A program made the translations under genes and the position numbers. DNA of 64,000 nt, taken from NCBI GenBank assembly GCA_026391075.1, contig JAPLES010000021.1:62001-126000 (forward strand), given 5' to 3'. Below, in pieces: positions 34,247 through 41,242 of this stretch (position 1 is its first letter; each line of letters begins with the position of its first letter). The stretch comes from Bacteroidota bacterium. Its GTDB lineage: Bacteria; Bacteroidota; Bacteroidia; Chitinophagales; LD1. Below the pieces are notes generated by a model. The model was not told where the DNA came from, did not search any database, and was given only the letters and a program-made list of their open reading frames with translations.

Positions 34247-34690
34247 TTACTTCTCTCTTTTCTCCTTAAAAAACTCCGTTAGCAAAAGCCCGCATTCGTC
34301 TTTTAATATGCCGTGAGTTACTTCTGTTTTAGGATGAAGCACTCTACCCTGCGTAAGAGTATAACCTGCTTTAGCATCGTAAGCACCAAAAACCAAACGG
34401 CTAACACGCGCCCACATAATAGCGCTGGCGCACATAAGACAGGGTTCGAGCGTAACGTAGATGGTGCAGTCTTCTAAAAATTTACTGCCTAGGTAATTGG
34501 CGGCAGCGGTAATGGCAATCATTTCGGCATGAGCCGTTACATCTTTCAGCTTTTCGGTTTGGTTATAACCCTTGCCTATAATTCGGTTGCCCGCCACCAC
34601 TATTGCACCCACAGGTATTTCGTCTTCTTCAAAAGCGTAAGTAGCTTCCTTCAAAGCCAGCTTCATAAAATATTCGTCACTGAAATTCAT
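34247..34690 (-). CDS. tadA: tRNA-specific adenosine deaminase TadA
   Basis: A 147-residue zinc deaminase that makes inosine at the wobble position of tRNA-Arg(ACG). The zinc site is TAHAEMIAI (His54, Glu56) with LEPCLMCASAIMWARV (Cys84, Cys87). It has the TadA-like N-terminus MKLALKEATYAFEEDEIPVG. The C-terminus (ILKDECGLLLTEFFKEKREK) is also typical. A related nucleoside or guanine deaminase is the alternative but less likely. Confidence 0.92.
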   Translation of the reverse strand: MNFSDEYFMKLALKEATYAFEEDEIPVGAIVVAGNRIIGKGYNQTEKLKDVTAHAEMIAITAAANYLGSKFLEDCTIYVTLEPCLMCASAIMWARVSRLVFGAYDAKAGYTLTQGRVLHPKTEVTHGILKDECGLLLTEFFKEKREK

Positions 34691-34713
34691 GTTGAACTAT
34701 TATGATTTTTAAA

Positions 34714-34788
34714 ACAGACACTAATTGCACGGATTACACGGAAAAAAGCAAAAAACAATTCGTGTCAATTAGTGAAATCCGTGTCTGC
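34714..34788. repeat. CACGGATTA / AATCCGTGTCTG inverted microrepeat
   Basis: The left arm (34714-34743) reads ACAGACACTAATTGCACGGA and onward to TTACACGGA. The right arm (about 34760-34788) reads TTCGTGTCAATTAGTGAAAT followed by CCGTGTCTG. They are nearly reverse complements with an AAAAAAGC-rich loop. The right arm supplies the last codons and stop of the neighbouring membrane protein gene. Confidence 0.8.
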
Positions 34789-35718
34789 CGTATGAAACGT
34801 TTTCTTTTTCAAAATAAAGAAATAACCAATCACTGCCGGCAAAACCAAATTGAGTAGCCAAACAAAAGTTACTCCACTCAATATACCAATGATGTTGTTT
34901 GAAAAGTTATTGAAAATAAAAAGCGCCAGACTTCCTCTATAACTGAAATCGAGAAAAGGCAACAAAGGCGAAAAAGTAAGTGCCACTAAAAAAACTCCAG
35001 TGTGAACCACCAGCGCAAAAAAATTATCGCTCACGCAAAAGAACATCAGCAACAAAACATACTGCAACAGATAAACTGCGAGGCGAACGAACGAGAACAG
35101 CAACACCTTGAGCTGCACGCTGATTTCGGGCAAGGCATCATTATCAATAACCAGATTATATTTTTGAAGAAACGGAATGGATGAAATAAAACGATTGAAA
35201 AAATCGAAGCGGAAGTAAACGAGCATGAAAGAAACACCCACTCCAATCGTCAAACCAATTAGCAGCGGGTCAGTGCGCCAAAGAGTTACAAAAAAAACGC
35301 CTGCCATCAACGTTGCCACACTCTGCGCTATACCGCCAATGGAGCTGAGGTAAAAAACTTTCGCTTTATCATCTTCATCTAAATACATTACTCTTCCTAT
35401 AAACTCTCCGCTCCGTGCAGGGGTTACAAAGCCGAGTGTAACGCCCGCAATAATTCCTTTCAATAAATTTCCGAAACTCGATTTTGATTGAATCAGGATT
35501 TTCCATTTAAGCGTTTCTAAAGTCCAGTTCAAAGGCATAAGCAACACCGCAAGCAGCAGCAAATAAAAATTTTGCGGCTTTATATTTTGAAGGAAAAAAC
35601 ACCACTGTGTTTTAAAATCGTTTCGTAAAAACAAGCGGTCGCCAATAAACCAGCAGAGCAGAATAAAAACCAATGCTTTTAAAAACGAAAGGAAAGAATG
35701 ATGGCGGAAAAAATTCAC
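34765..35718 (-). CDS. Lysylphosphatidylglycerol synthase TM-region-like membrane protein
   Basis: A 317-residue polytopic protein with about 8 transmembrane helices, of the UPF0104/LPG_synthase_TM type. GVTLGFVTPARSGEFIGRVM is a conserved family block. Proteins of this type are flippases or glycolipid-linked membrane proteins; the substrate is unknown. The last residues before the stop, HTADTDFTN, are encoded by the right arm of the CACGGATTA microrepeat, so the native C-terminus may have been changed by the repeat. Confidence 0.85.
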   Translation of the reverse strand: MNFFRHHSFLSFLKALVFILLCWFIGDRLFLRNDFKTQWCFFLQNIKPQNFYLLLLAVLLMPLNWTLETLKWKILIQSKSSFGNLLKGIIAGVTLGFVTPARSGEFIGRVMYLDEDDKAKVFYLSSIGGIAQSVATLMAGVFFVTLWRTDPLLIGLTIGVGVSFMLVYFRFDFFNRFISSIPFLQKYNLVIDNDALPEISVQLKVLLFSFVRLAVYLLQYVLLLMFFCVSDNFFALVVHTGVFLVALTFSPLLPFLDFSYRGSLALFIFNNFSNNIIGILSGVTFVWLLNLVLPAVIGYFFILKKKTFHTADTDFTN

Positions 35719-35753
35719 GAAGGCAAATAAAGCGAAACAACAGGCATATCTGT

Positions 35754-35770
35754 AAAGTCCTAAAGTCCTA
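35754..35770. repeat. AAGTCCT microrepeat at the hicA stop
   Basis: TAAAGTCCTAAAGTCCTAT: two copies of a 9-nt word ending in the hicA stop codon. It is one more short repeat touching a gene end. Confidence 0.55.
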
Positions 35771-35983
35771 TTTCGTAAAATCGGTTTCTTTTAATTGCGA
35801 TTGTCCAACAATAGATTTGAAAGTGCCATAGGGTATTTCCTTTTTGTTAGCAGGTAAAATTACCGTGAGTGTTGGATTTCCCGCTTTTCGATATTTCTGA
35901 TGACTCCCTTTTTGTGAAATGAAATCAAATCCGTTTTTTAAAAGTACTTTCTCAATTTCCCTTGACGAATAAAGTTTAGGCAT
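35768..35983 (-). CDS. hicA: HicA-type mRNA interferase toxin
   Basis: A 71-residue toxin from ATG 35983. The ORF-track start at 36025 lies inside hicB. It shows the HicA double-stranded RNA-binding fold: SSREIEKVLLKNGFDFISQK, the catalytic His in GSHQKYRK, and a C-terminus KKEIPYGTFKSIVGQSQL. HicA cleaves mRNA when free of its antitoxin. The antitoxin gene overlaps by 8 nt, with hicB upstream, an order seen in part of the family. Confidence 0.92.
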   Translation of the reverse strand: MPKLYSSREIEKVLLKNGFDFISQKGSHQKYRKAGNPTLTVILPANKKEIPYGTFKSIVGQSQLKETDFTK

Positions 35984-36194
35984 AATGAAAGTCTTGGGTA
36001 ACAATTTCAGGATTTGAGAACTCATTTACTTTTGACATAGTAGAATCTTCAAAATAAAGTTCGAGTGCTTCTTGCAACATTTTCAATGCTTCGCTTTTGG
36101 TATCTCCAAAACTTGAAACATTTACGTTAAGGCATTGCGCCACGAAATATTTACCTTCTTGCCAAACAGCTATAGAAAGTTTTAAATTTTTCAT
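35976..36194 (-). CDS. hicB: HicB-type antitoxin
   Basis: A 72-residue protein from ATG 36194 (an alternative ATG at 36212 adds six residues). It has the HicB partial RNase H-like fold: IAVWQEGKYFVAQCLNVNVS and SFGDTKSEALKMLQEALELY. There is no obvious DNA-binding domain at the C-terminus, so autoregulation may be weak or depend on partners. It overlaps hicA by 8 nt. It neutralises the HicA toxin. Confidence 0.9.
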   Translation of the reverse strand: MKNLKLSIAVWQEGKYFVAQCLNVNVSSFGDTKSEALKMLQEALELYFEDSTMSKVNEFSNPEIVTQDFHYA

Positions 36195-36351
36195 AGAAAT
36201 AAGTTTATGCATAAAAATACGAAAAATTAGAAATCGAATTTTCAGATGCTCGAATTACCGAACTTCACGTTTTTTTCGCTATGCAAATTTGCTATTTCTG
36301 ATTTCGCTTTTCAGTTTATACGCCTACATTCGCCACCCCAAACTTCAGTAA

Positions 36352-37713
36352 GTGGCAAAACCCCGCAATGTAATTTTAATAGTAGCCGACAGCTTACGCT
36401 ACGATGCTGTCTACCGCGATGGTGGTCCTGGAGTTCCGTATTTAGAGAACAACGGTATTCAGTTTTCGAACGCGCGCTCTGCAGCTTGTTGGACTTTGCC
36501 GGCTACTACTAGTATGTTCACGGGCATGATGCCGCACGAGCATGGCACTACTTCGCAAAGCCGCTGGTTTAAAGATGATGTGCCTTCACTGGCTGGTAAA
36601 CTCAAAACCGCGAACTACAAACCCATCATGGTTACTGCCAATAGCGTAACCACCGATATATTTAACGTGAGCAAAGATTTTGATGAGGTGCACAAAACCT
36701 GGCAGTTCACACCAACAAAACATCGTTGGCTTTTGCAAACCGTGTTGGCGCTTAACCGCCCGCGCGTTCGTAAATTAATTCTGAAACCCAAAGACCAGTT
36801 CTTCGATAAAGCAAGTGAAGATTTACGTCAGGGAATTATTTATGCGCAAAAAACTTCACACGATTCCTTTTTTAAGGCGAAGCAATTGATTGAAGAAAAC
36901 AACGCGAAAGGTCAGGGTGTTTTCATGTTTATCAATTTAATGGAAACGCATTATCCGTATCACATTGCCGATACGTTTACGCTGATGAACAAAACTTTGC
37001 TCGGCAAAATTCATGAATGGAAAATTCTGTTTCATTTTCTGTCGCAAAGTTTTTTGAAGAACGATAAAGGAGTAGTAAAGCAAGCCGATTTGGATTTGCT
37101 GCGCACCAAACAGCAGCTTGCCTGGAAACTGATTCGCGATGATGTAAATAATTTCTGTCGAGAAATGCACGAGGACAAAGACAACCTGATTGTTTTTTGC
37201 AGCGACCATGGCGATAACTTTGGCGACCAGGGCTGGCAATATCATTTCAGTAATGTAACCGATGGAGGAAATAAAGTTCCTCTTTTCTGGCTCGACCACG
37301 AAAACAAAAAAGCCGAAACAAAAGATTACAACGTAAGCTCTCGTTTCATGCATCATGAAATTTTGAATAGCTGTGGTTTAGATAACGAAGGCGGCACGCT
37401 GCTTCGCGAAGCAGAAAACAATTTACCTGTCTTGCAAAGCTTTTGGTATAACAACGAAGACCAGACTATGCAGAAGTATAAATACAATCAGGTAGCGTTT
37501 ATAGAAGGCGACAAACGGTTTGTGCAGCGCGCAGGCAACTGGATGTATGCACCCGTTACCAAAAACGGAAGCGAACCGACATTCGAATTTGTAGACAAAA
37601 ACTTCAATCCACTCGAAGAATTGAATTTACCTGCCGATAGAAAGAAGTACTTAGAGCGTTCGCTCAAAGACTTCGGCACATTTTCCGATAAGATTATGAG
37701 TAAAGGGAAATGA
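36352..37713 (+). CDS. Alkaline-phosphatase-superfamily (sulfatase-like) hydrolase
   Basis: A 453-residue protein starting at GTG 36352. Metal-binding and core motifs are NVILIVADSLRYDAV near the N-terminus, AACWTLPATTSMFTG at the nucleophile position, MMPHEHG, and VFCSDHGDNFGDQ. The Cys-x-Pro-x-Arg signature needed for formylglycine is absent (CWTLP instead), so this is not a classical sulfatase; the nucleophile is probably Thr, as in phosphotransferases or phosphodiesterases. No membrane anchor is visible. It is first in a four-gene run with 4-nt overlaps. Substrate unknown. Confidence 0.86.
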   Translation: MAKPRNVILIVADSLRYDAVYRDGGPGVPYLENNGIQFSNARSAACWTLPATTSMFTGMMPHEHGTTSQSRWFKDDVPSLAGKLKTANYKPIMVTANSVTTDIFNVSKDFDEVHKTWQFTPTKHRWLLQTVLALNRPRVRKLILKPKDQFFDKASEDLRQGIIYAQKTSHDSFFKAKQLIEENNAKGQGVFMFINLMETHYPYHIADTFTLMNKTLLGKIHEWKILFHFLSQSFLKNDKGVVKQADLDLLRTKQQLAWKLIRDDVNNFCREMHEDKDNLIVFCSDHGDNFGDQGWQYHFSNVTDGGNKVPLFWLDHENKKAETKDYNVSSRFMHHEILNSCGLDNEGGTLLREAENNLPVLQSFWYNNEDQTMQKYKYNQVAFIEGDKRFVQRAGNWMYAPVTKNGSEPTFEFVDKNFNPLEELNLPADRKKYLERSLKDFGTFSDKIMSKGK

Positions 37714-38069
37714 ACATCGAAGTAAGGGACTATTGCATTGCTAAAAAAGGAGTAACTGAAGGTTTTCCTTTTGGTGAAGGCGTATTGGTGTTCAAGGTAA
37801 TGGAGAAAATGTTTTTGCTCACGAGTTTGAACGAAACTCCTTTTCGTTGCAACTTAAAAATGAACATAGAACTGGTAGAAGAGTATCTTGAAAAGTACTT
37901 CGACATACAGCCAGGTAACCACATGAACAAAAAGATGTGGAATAGTGTTTACTTTGACACCGGAAATATTCCCCGCAAAGAACTGCTTTGGATGATTGAC
38001 CACAGTTACGATGAAGTAGTAAGCGGGTTGACTAAAAAAATTCAACAGGAACTAAAACAGATAATATGA
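37710..38069 (+). CDS. MmcQ/YjbR-family protein
   Basis: A 119-residue protein of the MmcQ/YjbR fold (small DNA-binding-like domain). Typical blocks are EGFPFGEGVLVFKVMEKMFLL and MNKKMWNSVYFD, then SYDEVVSGLTKKIQQEL. The family has a CyaY-like topology and unproven function. It overlaps the upstream gene stop and the downstream gene start by 4 nt each (ATGA), so it is translationally coupled in this operon. Confidence 0.88.
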   Translation: MNIEVRDYCIAKKGVTEGFPFGEGVLVFKVMEKMFLLTSLNETPFRCNLKMNIELVEEYLEKYFDIQPGNHMNKKMWNSVYFDTGNIPRKELLWMIDHSYDEVVSGLTKKIQQELKQII

Positions 38070-38425
38070 TTGACTTAATTCTTGTCGCGCTTTTTTGCTA
38101 CCAAATAAACCGCATGGCGCATGAGCGCGGTTTGGCTTCTATGCCTTTTGTTTTAAACTATCTAGCTATTTTCTTCTTAGCCATGATTGCTTTTGTATCG
38201 CTTCTAATTTCATACATGGGCAAAAATGTTTTGCAAACTCCTGAAGGCATTAAAGCCGCTATGATGTTTGAACCGTTTGCCATTATGTTCGAAATATTCC
38301 TGTTCATTTATTTCCGCAAAAAAATACAGCGCGCAAAAGTTTTCAATGGCAACGAAGATGATTTTACTCCTCCGCCATCATCTCCAAATAACAAACCGAA
38401 AAAAGACCTCTCCTACTTCAGATAG
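38066..38425 (+). CDS. Small membrane protein of unknown function
   Basis: A 119-residue protein with three hydrophobic segments (IDLILVALFCYQINRMAHER at the start, LNYLAIFFLAMIAFVSLLIS, and MFEPFAIMFEIFLFIYFRKK) and a Pro-rich, charged cytoplasmic-type tail (FTPPPSSPNNKPKKD). No family recognised. Coupled by a 4-nt overlap to the MmcQ-like gene and only 3 bp from the TPR gene, so it belongs to the same transcript. Confidence 0.75.
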   Translation: MIDLILVALFCYQINRMAHERGLASMPFVLNYLAIFFLAMIAFVSLLISYMGKNVLQTPEGIKAAMMFEPFAIMFEIFLFIYFRKKIQRAKVFNGNEDDFTPPPSSPNNKPKKDLSYFR

Positions 38426-38428
38426 TCC

Positions 38429-39265
38429 ATGAACAGAAATCAAATCATTGTTATTGCCGCCTGCGTTACGCTGGGTGTAGGTATTTATCTCTTTGCCGAT
38501 ACAAAAAAACCGAAGGATGAAAAAGTAGCGGATAGCGGGCACACCACCATGCCTCAACAGCAGGAACAAAAACCTGAATCGCTCAATATTGAAGAATACA
38601 TTATCGATGTAAATTCGAAGGTTACCGACAAAGCGACTAAGGACAAAATAGCCCAACTTCAGCAATCAAAATCATACAAGGATTTAATTCAGGAATATAA
38701 GAAGGCAGATAAACCATTGGCTATGGCTTATTACGCTGTGAAAATGGCAGAAGCTGAAAACAAAGCTGAGTCGTTTGTAGCGGCAGGAGATTTCAACTCT
38801 ATGCTTATGCAAACCGCTCCCGATGAAAAGGCGAAGAGCTTTTTGAGTGGCAATGCACTTTCCTGCTATCAAAAGGCGGTTGATTTAGATTCTTCGAATA
38901 CCGAAAACAAAATCCGTTTAGCGGGTGCTTACATGGAAAGTGGCGGTCCGCCAATGCAGGGGGTGGCAATTCTTCTAGACATTGTTCGAAAGGATTCTGC
39001 CAATATAGATGCGCTCTTAATGCTCGGCCGATTCGGAATAATTTCCGGGCAATATGAGAAAGCCATTGCGCGCTTAGAAAAAATTTTATATTTGCGCCCT
39101 CAAAATTCGGACGCGCTTTTATTACTTGCAGAAGCATATAATGCACAAGGGAATAAAACAAAGGCAATAGAATTGCTGGAACGTTGTAAAAAAACGCTCA
39201 GCAACCCGGAGGCGAAAAAGGAAATTGAGAATTATATAAAGAGTATAAGAAAGCCGAATGGCTGA
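38429..39265 (+). CDS. TPR-repeat protein with N-terminal membrane anchor
   Basis: A 278-residue protein. It starts with one transmembrane or signal-anchor helix (IIVIAACVTLGVGIYLFA), then a charged linker, then several tetratricopeptide repeats in the second half (SFLSGNALSCYQKAVDLDSS, YEKAIARLEKILYLRPQNSD, NAQGNKTKAIELLERCKKTL). TPRs mediate protein binding. It follows the small membrane protein by 3 bp and precedes the mS38-like gene and rng by 28 bp, so transcription may continue into them. Confidence 0.88.
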   Translation: MNRNQIIVIAACVTLGVGIYLFADTKKPKDEKVADSGHTTMPQQQEQKPESLNIEEYIIDVNSKVTDKATKDKIAQLQQSKSYKDLIQEYKKADKPLAMAYYAVKMAEAENKAESFVAAGDFNSMLMQTAPDEKAKSFLSGNALSCYQKAVDLDSSNTENKIRLAGAYMESGGPPMQGVAILLDIVRKDSANIDALLMLGRFGIISGQYEKAIARLEKILYLRPQNSDALLLLAEAYNAQGNKTKAIELLERCKKTLSNPEAKKEIENYIKSIRKPNG

Positions 39266-39293
39266 TATTTAAGAAACAACAAAAACAAGAGAC

Positions 39294-39383
39294 ATGCCTT
39301 GCGGAAAAAAAAGAAAACGTCATAAGATTGCTACTCACAAACGCAAAAAGAGACTTAGAAAAAATCGTCATAAGAAGAAATAA
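39294..39383 (+). CDS. 29-residue basic protein, mS38/bS22-like (missing from the ORF track)
   Basis: ATG 39294 opens a 29-codon ORF, MPCGKKRKRHKIATHKRKKR followed by LRKNRHKKK, ending at TAA 39381-39383. More than half of the residues are Lys or Arg. The pattern KRHKIATHKRKKRLRKNRHK resembles the COX24/AURKAIP1 domain of mitochondrial mS38 and mycobacterial bS22, small proteins buried in the 30S decoding region. That assignment is pattern-based. The gene lies between a TPR protein and rng, followed by a strong hairpin. Its size explains the omission from automatic calls. Confidence 0.75.
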   Translation: MPCGKKRKRHKIATHKRKKRLRKNRHKKK

Positions 39384-39393
39384 TTCTTCGCGT

Positions 39394-39430
39394 TGAAGAG
39401 CGGGTGCTTTCACTCACCCGCTCTTCATTT
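39394..39430 (+). terminator. Strong hairpin after the mS38-like gene
   Basis: TGAAGAGCGGGTG / CACCCGCTCTTCA: 13-bp perfect stem with an 8-nt loop, followed by TTTAAC. It is a stable terminator or an mRNA-stabilising hairpin between the small basic protein and rng. The T-tract is short, so readthrough into rng is possible. Confidence 0.75.
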
Positions 39431-39478
39431 AACGCCTTGCCCTTCGCTTTCCTTTACCGGCTACTCTGCAATTATTAA

Positions 39479-39500
39479 CCCCCCGAAAAAAAGTCGGGGT
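39479..39500 (+). promoter_or_regulatory. Small hairpin just upstream of rng
   Basis: CCCCGA AAAAAAG TCGGGG: 6-bp GC stem whose 3' side ends 15 nt before the TTG start of rng. It could modulate rng translation or mRNA processing. RNase E/G genes are often self-regulated through their leaders, but for this gene that is inference. Confidence 0.4.
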
Positions 39501-39514
39501 AAAAACATTTTATT

Positions 39515-41065
39515 TTGAACAAAGAACTAATCATTAACTCAAGTGCTGAGGGCATTGATATTGCCCTGCTTGAAGACAAATACCTTACGGAACTTCATCA
39601 AGACAGGCACACCAACCAATTTACAGTAGGCGATATTTATCTCGGAAAAATTAAAAAAGTAATGCCCGGTTTGAATGCGGCATTTATTGAAGTAGGACAC
39701 GAAAAGGATGCGTTTCTACATTACACCGACCTTAGCCCCGATATTCGTTCGGTAATGAAATTTACAGGACAATGCGTGGCAGGAAATGTAAGCCCTGAGC
39801 AAATGCTCAACAATTTCGAAATGCAAAAAGAGATTGTAAAAACCGGAAACGTAAAAGAAGTGCTGCAAAACAAAAATCATTTGTTGGTGCAGATTTTAAA
39901 AGAACCGATTTCTACTAAAGGTCCTCGCCTTACCTGCGAAATTTCATTAGCAGGAAGATTTTTAGTGCTTACGCCTTTCAATGATTCTGTAGGCGTTTCT
40001 AAAAAAATTGATTCTGCAGAAGAAAGAAAACGGTTGAAGGTTTTGGTAGAAAGTTTGAAGCCCAAAAACTTTGGAGTGATTGTAAGAACCGTGGCTGCGG
40101 GTAAAAATGCCGCAGAACTTCATCAGGATTTGCTTACCCTGCAAAACAAATGGCAGGAGATGATGCGCAATTTAAAAGGCGCGGTTCCTGTAAAAAAGGT
40201 TTTGAGCGAAATGAATAAAACCACGGGCATTCTTCGCGATTTGCTTTCGCCTGAGTTCAACAAAATTGTAACCAATGATGTAAAGCTGGCGAAGGAGATT
40301 GAAGACTACATTACGCGCAACGCGCCTGAGAAAAAAGATATAGTGCAGCGGTATACAGGCAGCGTTCCCATTTACGACCACTACGGTATTACCAAACAAA
40401 TAAAAGCATCGTTTGGAAAAACGGTGAATATGCCAAACGGCAGTTACATTATTATAGAGAAGACAGAGGCTTGTCATGTTATTGATGTAAACAGCGGTCA
40501 CCGTTCTACTATGGATGGCAACCAGGAAGGCAATGCACTGAAAGTAAATATGGAAGCGGCAGAAGAAATAGGCAGACAACTGCGCCTGCGCGACCTGGGT
40601 GGAATTATTGTGATTGATTTTATTGACATGAAAAGTCAGGAGAACAAAAAGATTTTGCAGGATAAAATGAAACAGATAATGGATAGCGACAGAGCTACGC
40701 ACACCATCCTTCCGCTTTCAAAATTTAATTTAATGCAGATTACGCGCGAGCGTGTGCGCCCCGAAATAAATATTGCCACGGCAGAAAGTTGCCCTACCTG
40801 TGGCGGCTCGGGTGAAATAACTTCTTCGCTGTTGTTGTTAGATGAAATTGAAACTGATTTAACTCATCTGCTCACCACACATACCAAGCTCACACTTTAT
40901 TGCCACCCTATTGTAGGTGCTTATCTGCGCAAAGGGTTTCCATCGCTGCGCATGAAGTGGTTGATAAAACACAAGAAATGGATTGCCATCAATGCCAATG
41001 AAAACCTGGGCATTACCGACTACAAATTTTTTGATGATAACGATGAAGAAATAAAGCTGGATTAA
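39515..41065 (+). CDS. rng: Ribonuclease G/E family endoribonuclease
   Basis: A 516-residue Rne/Rng-family enzyme for rRNA and mRNA processing. It has the S1 domain (VGDIYLGKIKKVMPGLNAAF, IEVGHEKDAFLHYTDL), the catalytic DNase I-like region with CHVIDVNSGHR and GGIIVIDFIDM, where Asp ligands bind Mg, and the zinc-link CPTCGGSG. The start is TTG 39515, with MNKELIIN as usual for Bacteroidota enzymes. It lacks the long scaffold of RNase E. A hairpin sits just before the start. A T-tract terminator follows. Confidence 0.95.
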   Translation: MNKELIINSSAEGIDIALLEDKYLTELHQDRHTNQFTVGDIYLGKIKKVMPGLNAAFIEVGHEKDAFLHYTDLSPDIRSVMKFTGQCVAGNVSPEQMLNNFEMQKEIVKTGNVKEVLQNKNHLLVQILKEPISTKGPRLTCEISLAGRFLVLTPFNDSVGVSKKIDSAEERKRLKVLVESLKPKNFGVIVRTVAAGKNAAELHQDLLTLQNKWQEMMRNLKGAVPVKKVLSEMNKTTGILRDLLSPEFNKIVTNDVKLAKEIEDYITRNAPEKKDIVQRYTGSVPIYDHYGITKQIKASFGKTVNMPNGSYIIIEKTEACHVIDVNSGHRSTMDGNQEGNALKVNMEAAEEIGRQLRLRDLGGIIVIDFIDMKSQENKKILQDKMKQIMDSDRATHTILPLSKFNLMQITRERVRPEINIATAESCPTCGGSGEITSSLLLLDEIETDLTHLLTTHTKLTLYCHPIVGAYLRKGFPSLRMKWLIKHKKWIAINANENLGITDYKFFDDNDEEIKLD

Positions 41066-41184
41066 GTTATTTCGGAAACCATAAGAGTTGACTTGCGATT
41101 TTTTTGAACCTAAATTTCTAAATTCAGTTTCATTTTGGTATACGCAAAAGTGATTCAGCCAATTTTAGCCTGTGGGACGCTAAT

Positions 41185-41225
41185 AAAAAAGCCTCTTGCT
41201 AAAATTGCAAGAGGCTTTTATTTTG
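41185..41225. terminator. Bidirectional terminator after rng
   Basis: AAAAAGCCTCTTGC / GCAAGAGGCTTTTA stem with a 7-nt loop and T-tracts on both strands. It lies between convergent rng and the PKD/T9SS gene. Confidence 0.9.
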
Positions 41226-41242
41226 AAATCTTCAGCTACATT

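Noticed and set aside
36469-36520. Formylglycine sulfatase active site
   Set aside because: The Cys in AACWTLPATTSM is not followed by x-Pro-x-Arg, so maturation to formylglycine is not expected.
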